A stretch of 64,000 nt of DNA from Paramoeba atlantica (taxonomy: Eukaryota > Discosea), in the NCBI GenBank assembly GCA_977017575.1, contig CDRNVI010000149.1, forward strand, positions 124,001 through 188,000, read 5' to 3'. Of this stretch, positions 34,616 through 47,322 are shown one piece after another. The first letter of the stretch is position 1. Every line of letters starts with the position of its first letter. A model generated the notes under the pieces. It saw nothing but the letters and a program-made list of their open reading frames with translations. It was not told the DNA's origin and made no database searches. The position numbers were made by a program, and so were the translations under genes.

Positions 34616-35590
34616 TATGGAAAGAGAAAAGAAGAGAAAGAAGAGGAGAGAAGAAGAAAGGGGGAAAAAAAGAAAAAAAAGAAAAAAAAAAAAAGAAAAA
34701 AAAAGGGCAAGGAAAGAAGGGAAAGTGGAAAGTGAAAGAGGGAAAGGGAGAGTGGAAAGCGAAAGAGGGAAAAGGAAAGAAGAGATAGAGAAAGGGGGGG
34801 AATCAACAGAAAAAAAAGGAAGAAAAAGAAAAAAAGAAGGAAAGAAACAGGGAAACAGAGAAAGTGAAAAAAAAGAAAAGAGAAAGAAAAAAAAAAGAAA
34901 AGAGAAAGAAAAAAAAAAGAAAAGAGAAAGAAAAGAGAAAGAAAAGCAAACAAAAAGAGAAAGAAGAGAAGAGAGAAAAAGGAAAACAAAAAAAAGGAAA
35001 CAAATTATGAACTCTAAAATCGTTTTTTTGTGTGCCAAAACCAGCCCAATTGCAATCGTTTTTCTGGGTGTTGAAAAAATATTCTACAAGGAAATTTTAT
35101 GAGAATTTTTTTTTTCAATGCCCCGAAAAACCTTTGCGACCGTGCTTCTTCTTGGAAAGAGAGAGAAGGAGGGAAGAAAAAAAAAGAAAAAGAAAAGAAA
35201 AAGAAACAAAGAAAAGAAAGAAAAAAAAAGAAAAAAAGGAAAGAAAGAAGGAGGAAGGAAAAAGAAAGGAGGGAGAGAAGGAGAAAGAGGGAAGGAGGGA
35301 GGATGAAGGAGAAGGGATGGAGGAAGGAAGAGAGAGGAATGAAGGGAGGAGGGAGGAAAGGAAGATGAAGGGAGGGAGGGATGGATGAAGGGAGGAGGGA
35401 GGAAAGGGGGGAGGGAGGAAAGGGGGGAGGGATGGATGAAGGGAGGAGGGAGGGACGAATGAAGGAGGGAGGAAAGGGGGGAGGGATGGAGGGAGGAGGG
35501 AGGGATGAATGAAGGAGAGGAGGGAGGGAGGAAAGGAGGATGAAGGGAGGAGGAGGAAGGAAGGAGGGAGGAAAGGAGGAAGAAAAGAAA
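34616..35590. repeat. Polypurine tract and ggagggagg minisatellite
   Basis: A/G-only sequence on the + strand, first aagaaa-type (34616-35000), then after a short mixed island (35005-35160) a purine tract rich in gaaggagggaggaaagg and ggatggatgaaggga units (35260-35590). Frames here are K/E/R or P/S/F runs. Confidence 0.85.
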
Positions 35591-36108
35591 TCATGTTCAG
35601 TTCTTTTCTTTTGTTTTTCTTTAGTTTTTTTTTGTTTTTCTTTTGTTTTTCTTTTGTTTGTTTTTCTTTTTCTTTTTTTTTTTTTTTTCTTTTTCTTTTT
35701 TTTTCTTTTCTTTCTTTTTCTTTTTCTTTTCTTTTTTTCTTTTTTTTTTCTTTTCTTTTTTTTTCTTTTCTTTTTTTCTTTTCTTTTCTTTTTCTTTTCT
35801 TTTTTTTTTTTTTTCTTTTTTTTTTCTTTTCTTTCTTTTTCTTTTTCTTTTCTTTTTGTTTTTTTTTCTTTTCTTTTTTTTCTTTTCTTTTTTTTTCTTG
35901 TTTCTTTTATCTTTCCTCTTTTTAATCTTTTTAATCTTTTCCCCTTTTCCTTCTCTTTCTTTTTCTCTTTTTTTCTCTTTTTTTCTCTTTTTTTCTCTTT
36001 CTTTCTTTCTTTTTCTTTCTTTCTTTTTCTTTCTTTCTTTTTCTTTCTTTTTCTTTCTTTTCTTTTTTCTTTCTTTTCTCCTTCTTTCTTTTCTCCTTCT
36101 TTCTTTAC

Positions 36109-36165
36109 AGGAAAGTTGTTTAATTGAAAAGAGTGTAATTCATGTATCAAAAATGGTCCTTTTTC
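36109..36165 (-). other. LRR-like island on minus strand, copy 3
   Basis: Minus strand reads FLIHELHSFQLNNFP and then GTAAAG, a good donor-like sequence. Aligns with 24893-24948 and 25211-25262. A fourth, degraded island lies at 36311-36348 (FNSFT then GT). Confidence 0.4.
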
Positions 36166-36310
36166 GTTCATTGGTTTTTTTTTCTTTTGTTTTTTTCTTT
36201 TTTTTTTTCTTTTTTCTTTTTTCTTTTTTTTATCTTTTGTTTTTTGTCTTTTGTTTTTTGTCTTCTTTATATTCCTCTTTTAATCTTCTCTTCCCTCTTC
36301 TCTTTAAGAC

Positions 36311-36348
36311 AGTGAAGCTGTTGAATTAGAAATCCTTTTTCTCCACTG
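36311..36348 (-). other. LRR-like island on minus strand, copy 4 (short)
   Basis: Minus strand gives a short version of the same island, ending in TTCACT then GTCTTAAAG as in the island at 25211. Too short to be a full repeat. Confidence 0.3.
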
Positions 36349-37148
36349 TTTTTTTTCTTTTTTTTTTTCTTTTTTTTCTTTTTTTTCTTTTTTTTCTTTT
36401 TTTTTCTTTTTTTTCTTTTCTTTTTTTGTTTCTTTTTTTTTGTTTTTCTTTTCTTTTTTCTTTCTTTTTTTTTTCTTTTCTTTTTTTCTTTTCTTTTTTT
36501 CTTTTCTTTTTTTCTTTTCTTTTTTTCTTTTTTTTTTCTTTTTTTCTTTTTTTTTCTCTCTTTTTCTTTTCTTTCTTTTCTTTTCTTTCTTTTTTTTTGT
36601 GTTTTCCTTTTCCTTTTTTTTTCTTTTTTTTTCTTTTTTTCCTTTTTTTTTTCTTATTATTTTTTCTTTTCTTTTGTTTTCTTTTGTTTTTGTTTTTTTT
36701 GTTTTTTTTTGTTTTTTTTTGTTTTTTTTTTGTGTTTTTTTTGGTTTTTTTGTTTTTTTTTGTTTTTTTGTTTTTTTTGGTTTGATAAAGCAAAGGATTG
36801 ATAAATTGTTCTTCTCTCAAAGGACTGGACTTGGAGAGAAGAGGAGGAAGGGGAAAAAGTTCGAAAACCTTAACTGCTCGCTGTCCGTCCACAAGAGAAG
36901 AGGAGGAGAGAGAGAGAGAGAGAAATGTGTGGTGTGTGTGTGGCATGTTTGATCTTCACCCCCACCCCCACCTCCTCCCAAAAAAAAACAAAAAAAAAGG
37001 TGTATCTTTGTATCAAGGTTAATTTTTTTGGTTTTTTTTCTCCCTCCCTTTCTTGTTTTTTTTTTTGGTGATTTTTCTCTCCTCCATGGGAGGGAGGAGC
37101 TTCTCTTTCTCTTCTCTTTTTCTCTCTCTTTTGAACTAATCAGAGAAT

Positions 37149-37157
37149 TATAAAAGG
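37149..37157 (+). promoter_or_regulatory. TATA box of the 5S pseudogene
   Basis: tataaaagg, 21 nt before the first base of the truncated 5S, followed by agaaaaaaaagaagagaaaa as in the full copy at 20187-20304. Confidence 0.55.
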
Positions 37158-37178
37158 AGAAAAAAAAGAAGAGAAAAT

Positions 37179-37278
37179 GTCTTCGGTCATATCCCATCAG
37201 AACTCGGAAGTTAAGCAGCTGTGGGCTCGGTTAGTAGAATGGTTGGGTGACCACATTTGAATCCCGAGTGCTGAAGAC
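37179..37278 (+). pseudogene. 5S rRNA pseudogene with a 19-nt internal deletion
   Basis: Starts GTCTTCGGTCAT and ends GAGTGCTGAAGAC like the functional copies, but nucleotides 13-31 (acccagttgaaagcacccg) are missing, which removes one strand of helix II and part of helix III. There is also one inserted T (ggttgggtga for ggtgggtga) and a C-to-T change (catttgaatc). Upstream TATA-like box and T-rich 3' flank remain, so it could still be transcribed. Confidence 0.93.
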
Positions 37279-37499
37279 CTTCTCTTTTTTTCTTTCTTTT
37301 TTTTCTTGTTTTTTTCTTTTCTTTTTTCTTTCTTTTTTTTTCCTTTCTGTTTTCTTTCTTTTTTTTCATTTTTTTTGTTCAAAAGATTCGAAAAATTGCA
37401 AACGAAAAAGAGAGAAGTTGCCACACAAATCAAAGTTGGATAAGGAAGGCAAAGGAGAAGAGACCAAACAACACAAAAGAGGATTATTTCGTGATAGTT

Positions 37500-37550
37500 T
37501 TCATACTCTCTGGGTCTGATTTTTCGAATTAGTACCCCAGAGAGAATGAA
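37500..37550 (+). other. Hairpin element, copy 4
   Basis: ttcatactctctggg (37500-37514) pairs with cccagagagaatgaa (37536-37550) with one mismatch. The loop tctgatttttcgaattagtac differs from the other copies but keeps an AT-rich core. It lies about 220 bp after the 5S pseudogene. Confidence 0.8.
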
Positions 37551-38055
37551 GAATCCACAAAAAAAAAGAAAAGAAGATCCCATCAGTCAGCCAGGGGGAT
37601 AGGGGGTGTTGTGTGTTGTTTTGGTGTTAAAAAGAAATATCCATATTTTTTTTTGAAACAAAATATCTTTGGTGCTCTTGGATTCTCAAAAAAATTGTTC
37701 ATCATCGGTTTTTTTTTCTTTTTTTCTTTCTTTTTTTCTTTCTTTTTTTCTTTCTTTTTTTCTTTCTTGTTGTTCTTCTTTTTTCAGGGTTTTTTGGGTC
37801 CAACATATTGGTCTGTGGTTTTTTTTTTAATATTGTCGTCTCAATAAAACACCACCTCCCTTCCAAGATCTTTTTCTTATGATGTGTGTGGGTCCTTCTT
37901 AACTGATTGTGTTGGGAAGAAGAAGAAAAAAAAAGTATCTTTCACCCCCCCCCCAACCACACACTGGGTAAAGAAAAGTAGTGTGTTGTGTGTCTCAAAA
38001 AGAAAGAAGATTTTTGTTAAAGTTTCAATTTATATTTTTTTTATACAAGCTTTTT

Positions 38056-40083
<2,028 letters not shown>

Positions 40084-40579
40084 TTTCTTGACAAAGGTAT
40101 ACCACGTATCGGACCCTGTATGTATCGTTATACTACACACACAACACACAACACACAAGAAGATTTTTTGCCAACACGCTGAGAAGGTTACTTTTTTGCA
40201 TGGATTATTTTTTCTGTCTGTGTTTGGTGTGTTTTATTGTTTACTTTTTTTGTATTTGTATCTTTGTGTTTTAAAAATGGGGTGTGTTAATGTTGTTTTT
40301 GTGTTTTTGTTTTGTTTTGTTTTTTGAGAAGAGGAAGGGAAGGAAGGAAGGAAGGAAGGAAGGGTGTGTGAAAAATTTATTAATTTGTACAAAAAACAGT
40401 TTGTTGTCTCTCAAAGCCAAATTCTCAAATTGAAAAAAAGACAGGAATCCCCAGATTCCACTCCAAAAGTTCATCAAGAAGAAAACAGACAAAAAGAATG
40501 AAAAGAATTTAGATCACCAAGATTGGTGTATTAATTGAAAGAAGTGTCCCGTCCATTTTGAGGGGAATACGAAATCGTT

Positions 40580-42335
40580 GTAAATGATTGATGTCCATTT
40601 TAAAAGAAGGTTTTGTGTTCTTGTTAATTTGTTCTTGTTGAACTTGTTTTTTTATTATTTGTTTTATTTTTTGCTTTTGGTATTTTTGGTATTTGTTTTT
40701 GTTCTTTTCTTTTTTGTGGTGATTGGTTTGGTTTGGTTTGGTTGGTTTGTCTGTTATTATTGGAAAGAGTGTTTTTGTTTTTGTATTAGTTATTAGTATT
40801 TAATTAATTAAAATTCTCTGATACTAAAATCTGATTCTTCCCCCTCCCCCTTCTCTTAACTAGTGTGAGGACATCTTTTTTGTTTCCTTTGTTACAAAGA
40901 CCTCCTTCCAATCACAAGCCTTTTTGAAAATATGAGTGGCACAGGTTTCCCTTTATTTTGTGTTTTGTTGTTTCAGTGTTTTGTGTTTGGTTTGTTAGTT
41001 ATTTTGATTGTGTGGATTTGTTTATCTTTTTTAGTATGATGTGATTATTCTGTTGTGTTGGTTTGTTGTTGGTTTATTGTTGGTTTGTTGGTTTGTTGGT
41101 TTGTTTGTCGTTTTGTTTGTTGTTGTTGTGTCATTCAGTGTTACTTTTGTTTTGTTTGTTGTGATTGTGATTGTTGTGATTTGTGATTGTTGTGATTGTA
41201 GTTAAGTTATAGTTATTGTTGCTGTTGTTTATGATTGTTTATTGTTTTTCTTGTTGTTTGTTGTTTATTGTTTGTTGTTGTTTGTTGTTTATTGTTTGTT
41301 GTTGTTTGTTGTTGTTTGTTGTTATTATGATTATTGGTTTGTGATTGTGATTGCAATTGTTATGATTGTTGTTACTATTTTTTATAATCAATTATTGTTA
41401 TTATTGTATTGTTATGATTGTTGTTGTTATTTGATTGTTATTGCTTTTATTATTATTGTTAATTGTTAAATTGTTAATAATAGAATGGGGACATCTTTGT
41501 TTCTTTGTTATAAGACTCCCTCCACAGGCCTTTTTTTCTATTACTCCGTTCCCAACAATCCCGACTATTGTGCCACCGCCAGGTTTTTCTCTTTTTTCCT
41601 TCTTTTATTTTGTGCTTGTTTTTGTTTTTGTTAATGGTATTGCTGTTGTGGTGGTGATGATATTTTGATTGTGTTGTTATTTGTTGTTATTTGTTATTTG
41701 TTATTGGTATTCTTGTTGTTCTTGTTCTTGTTGTTGTTATTGTTGTTATTATTGTTGTTATTCTTGTTGTTATTCTTGTTGTTATTATTGTTTTATTGTT
41801 ATTTGTGATTGTTATTATTTGTTATTTGTATTGTTATTTGTTATTTGTATTGTTATTTGTTATTTGTTATTGTTGTTCTTGTTGTTCTTGTTCTTGTTAT
41901 TATTATGGTTGTTATGGTTGTTATTGTTGTTATTTGTTGTTATTTGTTGTTATTATTGTTGTTATTTGTTGTTATTGTTGTTATTATTGTTATTTGTTAT
42001 TGATATTTGTTGTTGATATTTGTTATTGTAATTGTTATTGTTGATTTTGTTTTTTTGTGTTGTGGTTATGTTGTGTTCGTACACAAAAAAAGAGAGAGAG
42101 TGTGTGGAATCATTAAGACAAAGATGTGGTTGGGGATTTCTGGAGGGAGTCAGCCACATATAATGGTTGGTTGGTTCTTTTTGTTCTTTTGTAATATTTA
42201 TATTTCCGTTTTGTTGTAATATTAGTTGGTTAATTTGTCTTCTGTTTTTTGTTTGGAGGGGGTGTGTGTATTTAATTAGTGCTGTTTAAGTTAAATATTA
42301 TTATTGTTAATTGTTTTTGGTCACTTTGTTGGTAG
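40580..42335. repeat. GT-rich simple-sequence region (ttgtta / ttgttg)
   Basis: About 1.7 kb in which the + strand is mostly T and G with few C: tttggttt and ttgttggttt blocks, then ttgttattgttg repeats (41220-42050). Frames of V, L, I, Y and C come from this composition. A short island with mixed sequence occurs at 41480-41600 and repeats tttgttacaaagacctcc-like text from about 40890 (gttataagactccctcc). Confidence 0.8.
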
Positions 42336-42998
42336 TTGGTACATCAGTGTTTTTGTGTATTGGTTGTGTGTGTAAGTTGGTTGTGTGTTGTCTTGTGTAC
42401 ACACATTTTTCAAGGTTTATTGTTTGTTTGAACCAAACAATCAAAAATGACAATAAGGTTTTCTTTTTTTTTTTGTCTTTCTTTTGTTTCGTCCTTTTTG
42501 TTCTTTTTTTTTTTGTTCTTTTTGTTCTTTTTTTTTTTCTTTCTCCCTTTTTGTTCTTTTTCTTTTTTTTTTACTCTGTTCTATAATTTTTTTGATGTTG
42601 GTGTTGGTCTTGTGTGGAATGTGCTTTTTCTAGAAGAGGGTTTTAATTGATGTGCAGGTTTTTCTTTTGATTTTTCTTTTGATTTTTCTTTTGATTTTTT
42701 TTTTGATTTTTTTTTGATTTTTTGGTTTCTCTTTTTTTTTAAGATCCAAAAAGTTTCCACAGACACACTATGGTTTTTCTCTTTCTGTTTTTTGTTAATA
42801 TAAGTGAGGTTTGCTTTGTGGGGACGGTTTGGGTTTTCCTTTTCGATAAAATGGTGAATGTAGGTGTTTTTGTGGGAATTGTGTACCTTTTTTCTGTGGT
42901 GGCGCACCTTGTTTTTTTTTTTTGGAGGGGGGGGGGTCTTTAATTGGGAGGGGGTTTGTTCAAGTTTTTAGAAAGGAATAACACACTGTTTTGTTGAG

Positions 42999-43070
42999 AT
43001 TTAATAAGACTAAAAAGGTTATAATATTTGTTCACATAAACAAATGTTGCAGCCTCTTTGGGAATTTTCC
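42999..43070 (-). repeat. Dispersed repeat pair with 26270-26341
   Basis: Second member of the pair; shares aaacaaat, gttgcagcctctttggg and the minus-strand reading KIPKEAA. The minus-strand frame extends further upstream here (to about 43290) with a mixed composition but no recognised domain. Confidence 0.5.
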
Positions 43071-43322
43071 AGAATGGACATGAAGATTGGGTTTTGACTC
43101 GCACACCACCTCCATAAATACTTTGTGATGGGTAAATTAGCCACAGTAGCACCAATTTTGTTGGGGGGGGGGTGGGGGACATATTGCCAAAATACATAAT
43201 TTCCACAATTATTTTTCATTTGGTTGGTGACTTGAAGGAAGGGGGGGGGAGGTTTTCGTGGTGGTGTCGTATCTCCCTCAATCCTTTTTAAACCCATTTT
43301 TTTTTTCGATTTTTATCAAATT

Positions 43323-43395
43323 GCCTCCGTAGCTCAGTCGGTAGAGCGCTAGACTCTTAATCTAGTGGCCGCGGGTTCGAGCCCCGCCGGGGGCT
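43323..43395 (+). tRNA. tRNA-Lys (anticodon CUU)
   Basis: GCCTCCG pairs with CGGGGGC; D arm GCTCAGTCGGTAGAGC; anticodon stem CTAGA/TCTAG around loop CTCTTAA, anticodon CTT; T arm GGTTCGAGCCCC. No intron. A T run starts two bases after the discriminator (tgttttttttttt). Confidence 0.97.
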
Positions 43396-43399
43396 GTTT

Positions 43400-43920
43400 T
43401 TTTTTTTTTCTTTTTTTCTTTTTTTCTTTTTCCTTCTTTCTTTTCTTTTTTCTTTTCTTTTTCCTTCTTTCTTTACTTTTTTTCTTTCAAAGGTGGTTTT
43501 TTCTCTTCTTTTCCTCTCTCTTTTTCTCTTCTCTTTTTTTTATTTTTTTTTCATGAACTTGGTCTGAACTGAACTGCTTCTTTGTTGCTCAAAGGTTTTT
43601 CTCTCTTTCTTTCTCTTTTCTTTTTTTCCTTTTTTTTCTTTTTTTTTTTTCTTTTTTTCTTTTTTTTTCTTTTTTTTTTCTTTTTCTTTTTTCTTTTTTC
43701 TTTTTTCTTTTTTCTTTTTCTTTTTCTTTTCTATTTCTTTTTTTTTGAGCTTGGTCTCGCTCTTTTTTTCTCTTTTTTCCCCTTTTTTTCCTTTTTTTTT
43801 CTTTTTTTCCTTTCCTTTTTTCTTTCTTTTTTTCTCTTTTTCTTTTCTTTTTCTTTTTCTTTTTCTTTTTTTCTTTTTTCTTCCTTTCCTTTTTCTTTTT
43901 CTTTTTCTTTTTTTTTTTAG
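43400..43920. repeat. Polypyrimidine tract after tRNA-Lys
   Basis: T runs with single C, broken only by two short related islands containing gaacttggtctgaac (43555) and gagcttggtctcgc (43746). Confidence 0.8.
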
Positions 43921-44129
43921 AGCGAGCGTGCGAAAAGATTGCGCACCAGCCTTTTTGAAGGTGCGAAAAGAAGAGGTCTTTTTTGACCCTTGATTTACCT
44001 CTTCTTTTTGGATTTGTGTTTGGGATTGGTCAAAATCAGTGAAAGTCCACTCGCAATTGGGTCCAGGTGTGGGGACGTAATAAAGTCACCAGAGCAATGG
44101 TTGTCACTTGGTTCATTTTTCTGTTTCCA

Positions 44130-46430
44130 TTCTTTTGGAATTTTTTCGAAAAAAAATGGTCTCTGTTGAAGAAAGCGATGTTTCTCTGCAACAAAAAGCA
44201 TTATCAATTCGTTTTTCAGTTTTGTGAGTTTTGTCGCACTTCTGATAATCTTGCTCAAAAAGCATGAAGGTTTCTTCGTCAACATCCCTGGGAAGTTTGC
44301 ACCTACCTCACGCTCACGGATTGAGTCGAGTATTAATCGTAAGATTCGTGGTCGAGGTCTGGAACTCTGGCAGAAGAGGTGTGACTGGCGAACTCTTCGG
44401 GTGTGTTTTGGCCCACATTGTTCTGGATGAGAGGATTAATTTTCCGCTTGATAATCCAACATTTATTGAAGGTTCGTATCTGGAGTCAATTCCTCGATCT
44501 CCTTTGCGAAAAGGTTTCCTACGTGTGGTGCCATCAAATGGCAAGATGCTCCGGCGGAATCCTTTTGGGTCTTGCTGGCCCAAACCCAGAAAGACAGAAT
44601 TTTCCTTGGCCTCAACGAACATGTGAACCATGATGGAAAGTCAGTTGCTGAGGAGATAACAACAATGCTCCAAGAGATGCAAAATCTCGCAAAGGAATTT
44701 CCAGAGACACAGGAATTTGTCCAATCTCTGTCTCTTTCTTCATTCTGTGGTGTCATGGGGGACCACACCAATGTAAATCGGAGTGTGGTGGCAGGAATTA
44801 GGAATTATCGAAAGAGATTGAAAGTCCCCTTGTGTGCAGCTGGGTTGTTTTGCCCACAAATGTGATTTGGTTGAAGAATCTTTTTTGAAGGCTTTGCGGA
44901 AAAAATCAAAAGAATGACTCTCTGCCCTCTTCCTCTTCTTCCTCTTCTTGTTCCTCTTCTTCCTCTTCTTGTTCCTCTTGTGTTCCTCTTTCTCACCCCC
45001 TTCAACCAGTGCTCTCAGTGCTTCAAGTTTCCCCTGCTTTGGTTACCACCACAAGAGCCCTGTATCCTCACTTCAGATGAAGAAGGTGATGAGTCCTGGG
45101 AGGATGATATTGAGCATATTTGTGTGGAGAAAGGACCTGAGCTTGGCTTCCCTCCAAAGACTGATGAACCTGAATATGGAATGAAGGCTCCTGGAAAAGA
45201 CGATGACTTGAATACACACTCTGCAACTCAGTTTCTCTATCGAATCACAAAGGCATTATCGTTGACCTCAAAGGCAGGAAATCGCTATGGTCACTCTGAA
45301 ACCTTTTCCCAGTGGTGCATAGTGAAAGGGTTTCAGTGTCATTTAACCCCCCCCCCTTCATTCAAATCGATTCTTGGTGTATTCTTATAACGCATATGCC
45401 ATCTACAATGATCTGCATGTGTATTGGAATTTTCTTCAAGAATGTTTGGAGGACACTTGGACTCGCCAATTTCTCCTTGCCTCACTCTCATCTCCATTGA
45501 TGTGCCACGAACTCTGATTGTTGGGGTTGTTTCATTATTTCTTTGGTTTTTTTTTTCATTTTTATTTTCATTTTCATTTTCATTTTTAATTTCATTTTTA
45601 TTTTTATTTTTATTTTTATTTTTATTTTTCTTTTTCTTTTTCTTTTTCTTTTTCTTTTTCTTTTTATTAATTTTTCTTTGAAATTCTTCACAGGCCCTCC
45701 TCTGACCTTTACCCTTTCGGTTCTTACAATTGAAGAGAGTGCTGCTCTTTGGAAAGAAGTTGAACGACATTTCATTGTTTTTACCCCCGCCTCACTCACC
45801 CATCCGCAACCTTCAACAACTTATCTTTTTCACAAATTGTGGGATTATGTTGGTTTTTTATTTGAGAAAAAAATCCTCCCATTCAGGTCACAAGTGATGG
45901 TTGAAAAAGAGAAAGTTTGGGAACGCTTGGAAGGGGGAATTTTGCTGAACTGGAGCCCATACAGAGATAACAAGGTCTTTCATTTGTGTTTGATCTCAGC
46001 ACTGAAGGAAGTTCAAAAGGTAAGATTTCCTTTTTTTTTTCTCTTTTCTTCTTTCTTTTCTTTTACTAATTTTTAATTTTTTTGTTTCAAATTGGCAAAG
46101 GGTACTTGGGGAATGGATCTCTTTCAAGTGTCCCTTCTTCTCTCTCTTCCCTCCCAGCTGATAATCTGGAACTGGAACTGGAACGTGTGTTTGCAAAAGT
46201 CAAGAAGGAGAAGGATACCCATGCGAATCACTTGAACACTTCGTCGTTAAAAGGACACATTATGTGGAAAGAAAACTTGATCGATTGAACACCTTCATTG
46301 AGTTTGTCAGAAAATTCGCTTCAGCGAAAAGGGTTGTCAATTCATCACGCTGGAAAAAGGTCTGAACTCTTGAATAGATTGTTGGGACTCCTTTGATAAA
46401 TGTTTTTGACTCTCTTGGTTGTTCTCCCAC
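44130..46430 (+). pseudogene. Unidentified intron-containing gene with many frame changes
   Basis: Coding-like composition on the + strand is spread over all three frames. Readable blocks are NEHVNHDGKSVAEEITTMLQ and EFPETQEFVQSLSLSS (44610-44740), EEGDESWEDDIEHICVEKGP (45080-45140), NAYAIYNDLHVYWNFLQECL (45390-45450), LSVLTIEESAALWKEVERHF (45717-45776) and RTHYVERKLDRLNTFIEFVR (46252-46311). An acceptor ttcttcacag ends at 45693; an intron 46020-46100 (gtaagattt, tactaat, ggcaaag) is clear. No domain was recognised. Between blocks single-base frame changes are needed, so it is either a decaying gene or carries sequence errors. Confidence 0.45.
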
Positions 46431-46559
46431 AATAAAATTCATTTCTTTTGACTCATTCTCTTTCCTTCTCCCAAAACTCCACACAAAACCAGCGCCCTTC
46501 CAAAAAAAGTGGTGCGCAAAGTCAAAAAGACCCTTACTACTGGCCCAGGCTACCTCTTT

Positions 46560-47160
46560 TTTCTTTTTTCTTCTTTTCTTCTTTTTTCTTCTTTTTTCTT
46601 CTTTTTCTTTTCTTTTTCTTTTCTTTTTTTCTTTCTTTTTTTCTTTCTTTTTTTTAAAACCTGATTATATTGAACTACCTTCTTGTCGATTGACTCTTTC
46701 AAAAGTTTTTCTCTTTTCTTTTTCTCTTTTCTTTCTCTTTTCTTTCTTTCTTTCTTTTTCTTTTTCTTTCTTTCTTTCTCTTCTTTCCTTTTTCTTTTTT
46801 TTCTTTTCTTTTTCTTTTTTTTTTTCTTTTTTTTTTTCTTTTTTCTTTTTCTTTTTTCTTTTTTTTAAACCGGTGTGTGTGTCAAACTACTTCTCATCAA
46901 TCTTTCTCTCTTTTCTATTTCTCTTTTCTTTTTAAAACTTAGTTTGGGTCTTTATCAATTTGCTCTTTCAGAAGTTTTTCTTTCTTCTTTTTTTTCTTTT
47001 CTTTTTCTTTTTCTTTTTCTTTTTCTTTTTTTCTTTTTTCTTTCTTTTCGTTTCTTCCTTTTTTCTTTTCTTTTCTTCTTTTTTTCTTTTCGTTCTTTTT
47101 CGTTCTTTTTCGTTCTTTTTCGTTCTTTTTCATTCTTTTTTCTTCTTTTTCCACCACAGC
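46560..47160. repeat. Pyrimidine-rich tract with three related islands
   Basis: T/C runs broken by ttaaaacctgattatattgaact (46655), ttaaaccggtgtgtgtgtcaa (46863) and ttaaaacttagtttgggtc (46932), a ttaaaacc-type repeat each followed by tctttc. Also repeated cgttctttttcgtt at 47092-47130. Confidence 0.6.
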
Positions 47161-47322
47161 CGATTTTTGAGAAAACGCGAATTTTAAAAATAAAGTTCGG
47201 GCCCATTTTTTTGGTAGCAATCCGGTGTTTAAAGGTGTCATAAGCAACTTTTTGATGGTTGTTAAGGTGGTAATTTTTTTTTTTTTTTCAGATATTGGAT
47301 TCACAAACCCAGCACCCATAAT

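Larger units (their letters stand above)
35600..36785. repeat. Polypyrimidine tract with two LRR-like islands
   Basis: T runs with single C or G (ctttttt, gttttttt) on the + strand. The islands at 36109-36165 and 36311-36348 interrupt it. The switch from purine to pyrimidine strand at about 35595 creates mirror-like composition. Confidence 0.85.

Noticed and set aside
36960..36990. Poly-C/poly-A island accacccccacc as a telomere-like repeat
   Set aside because: Too short and not in a regular 5-8 bp unit.
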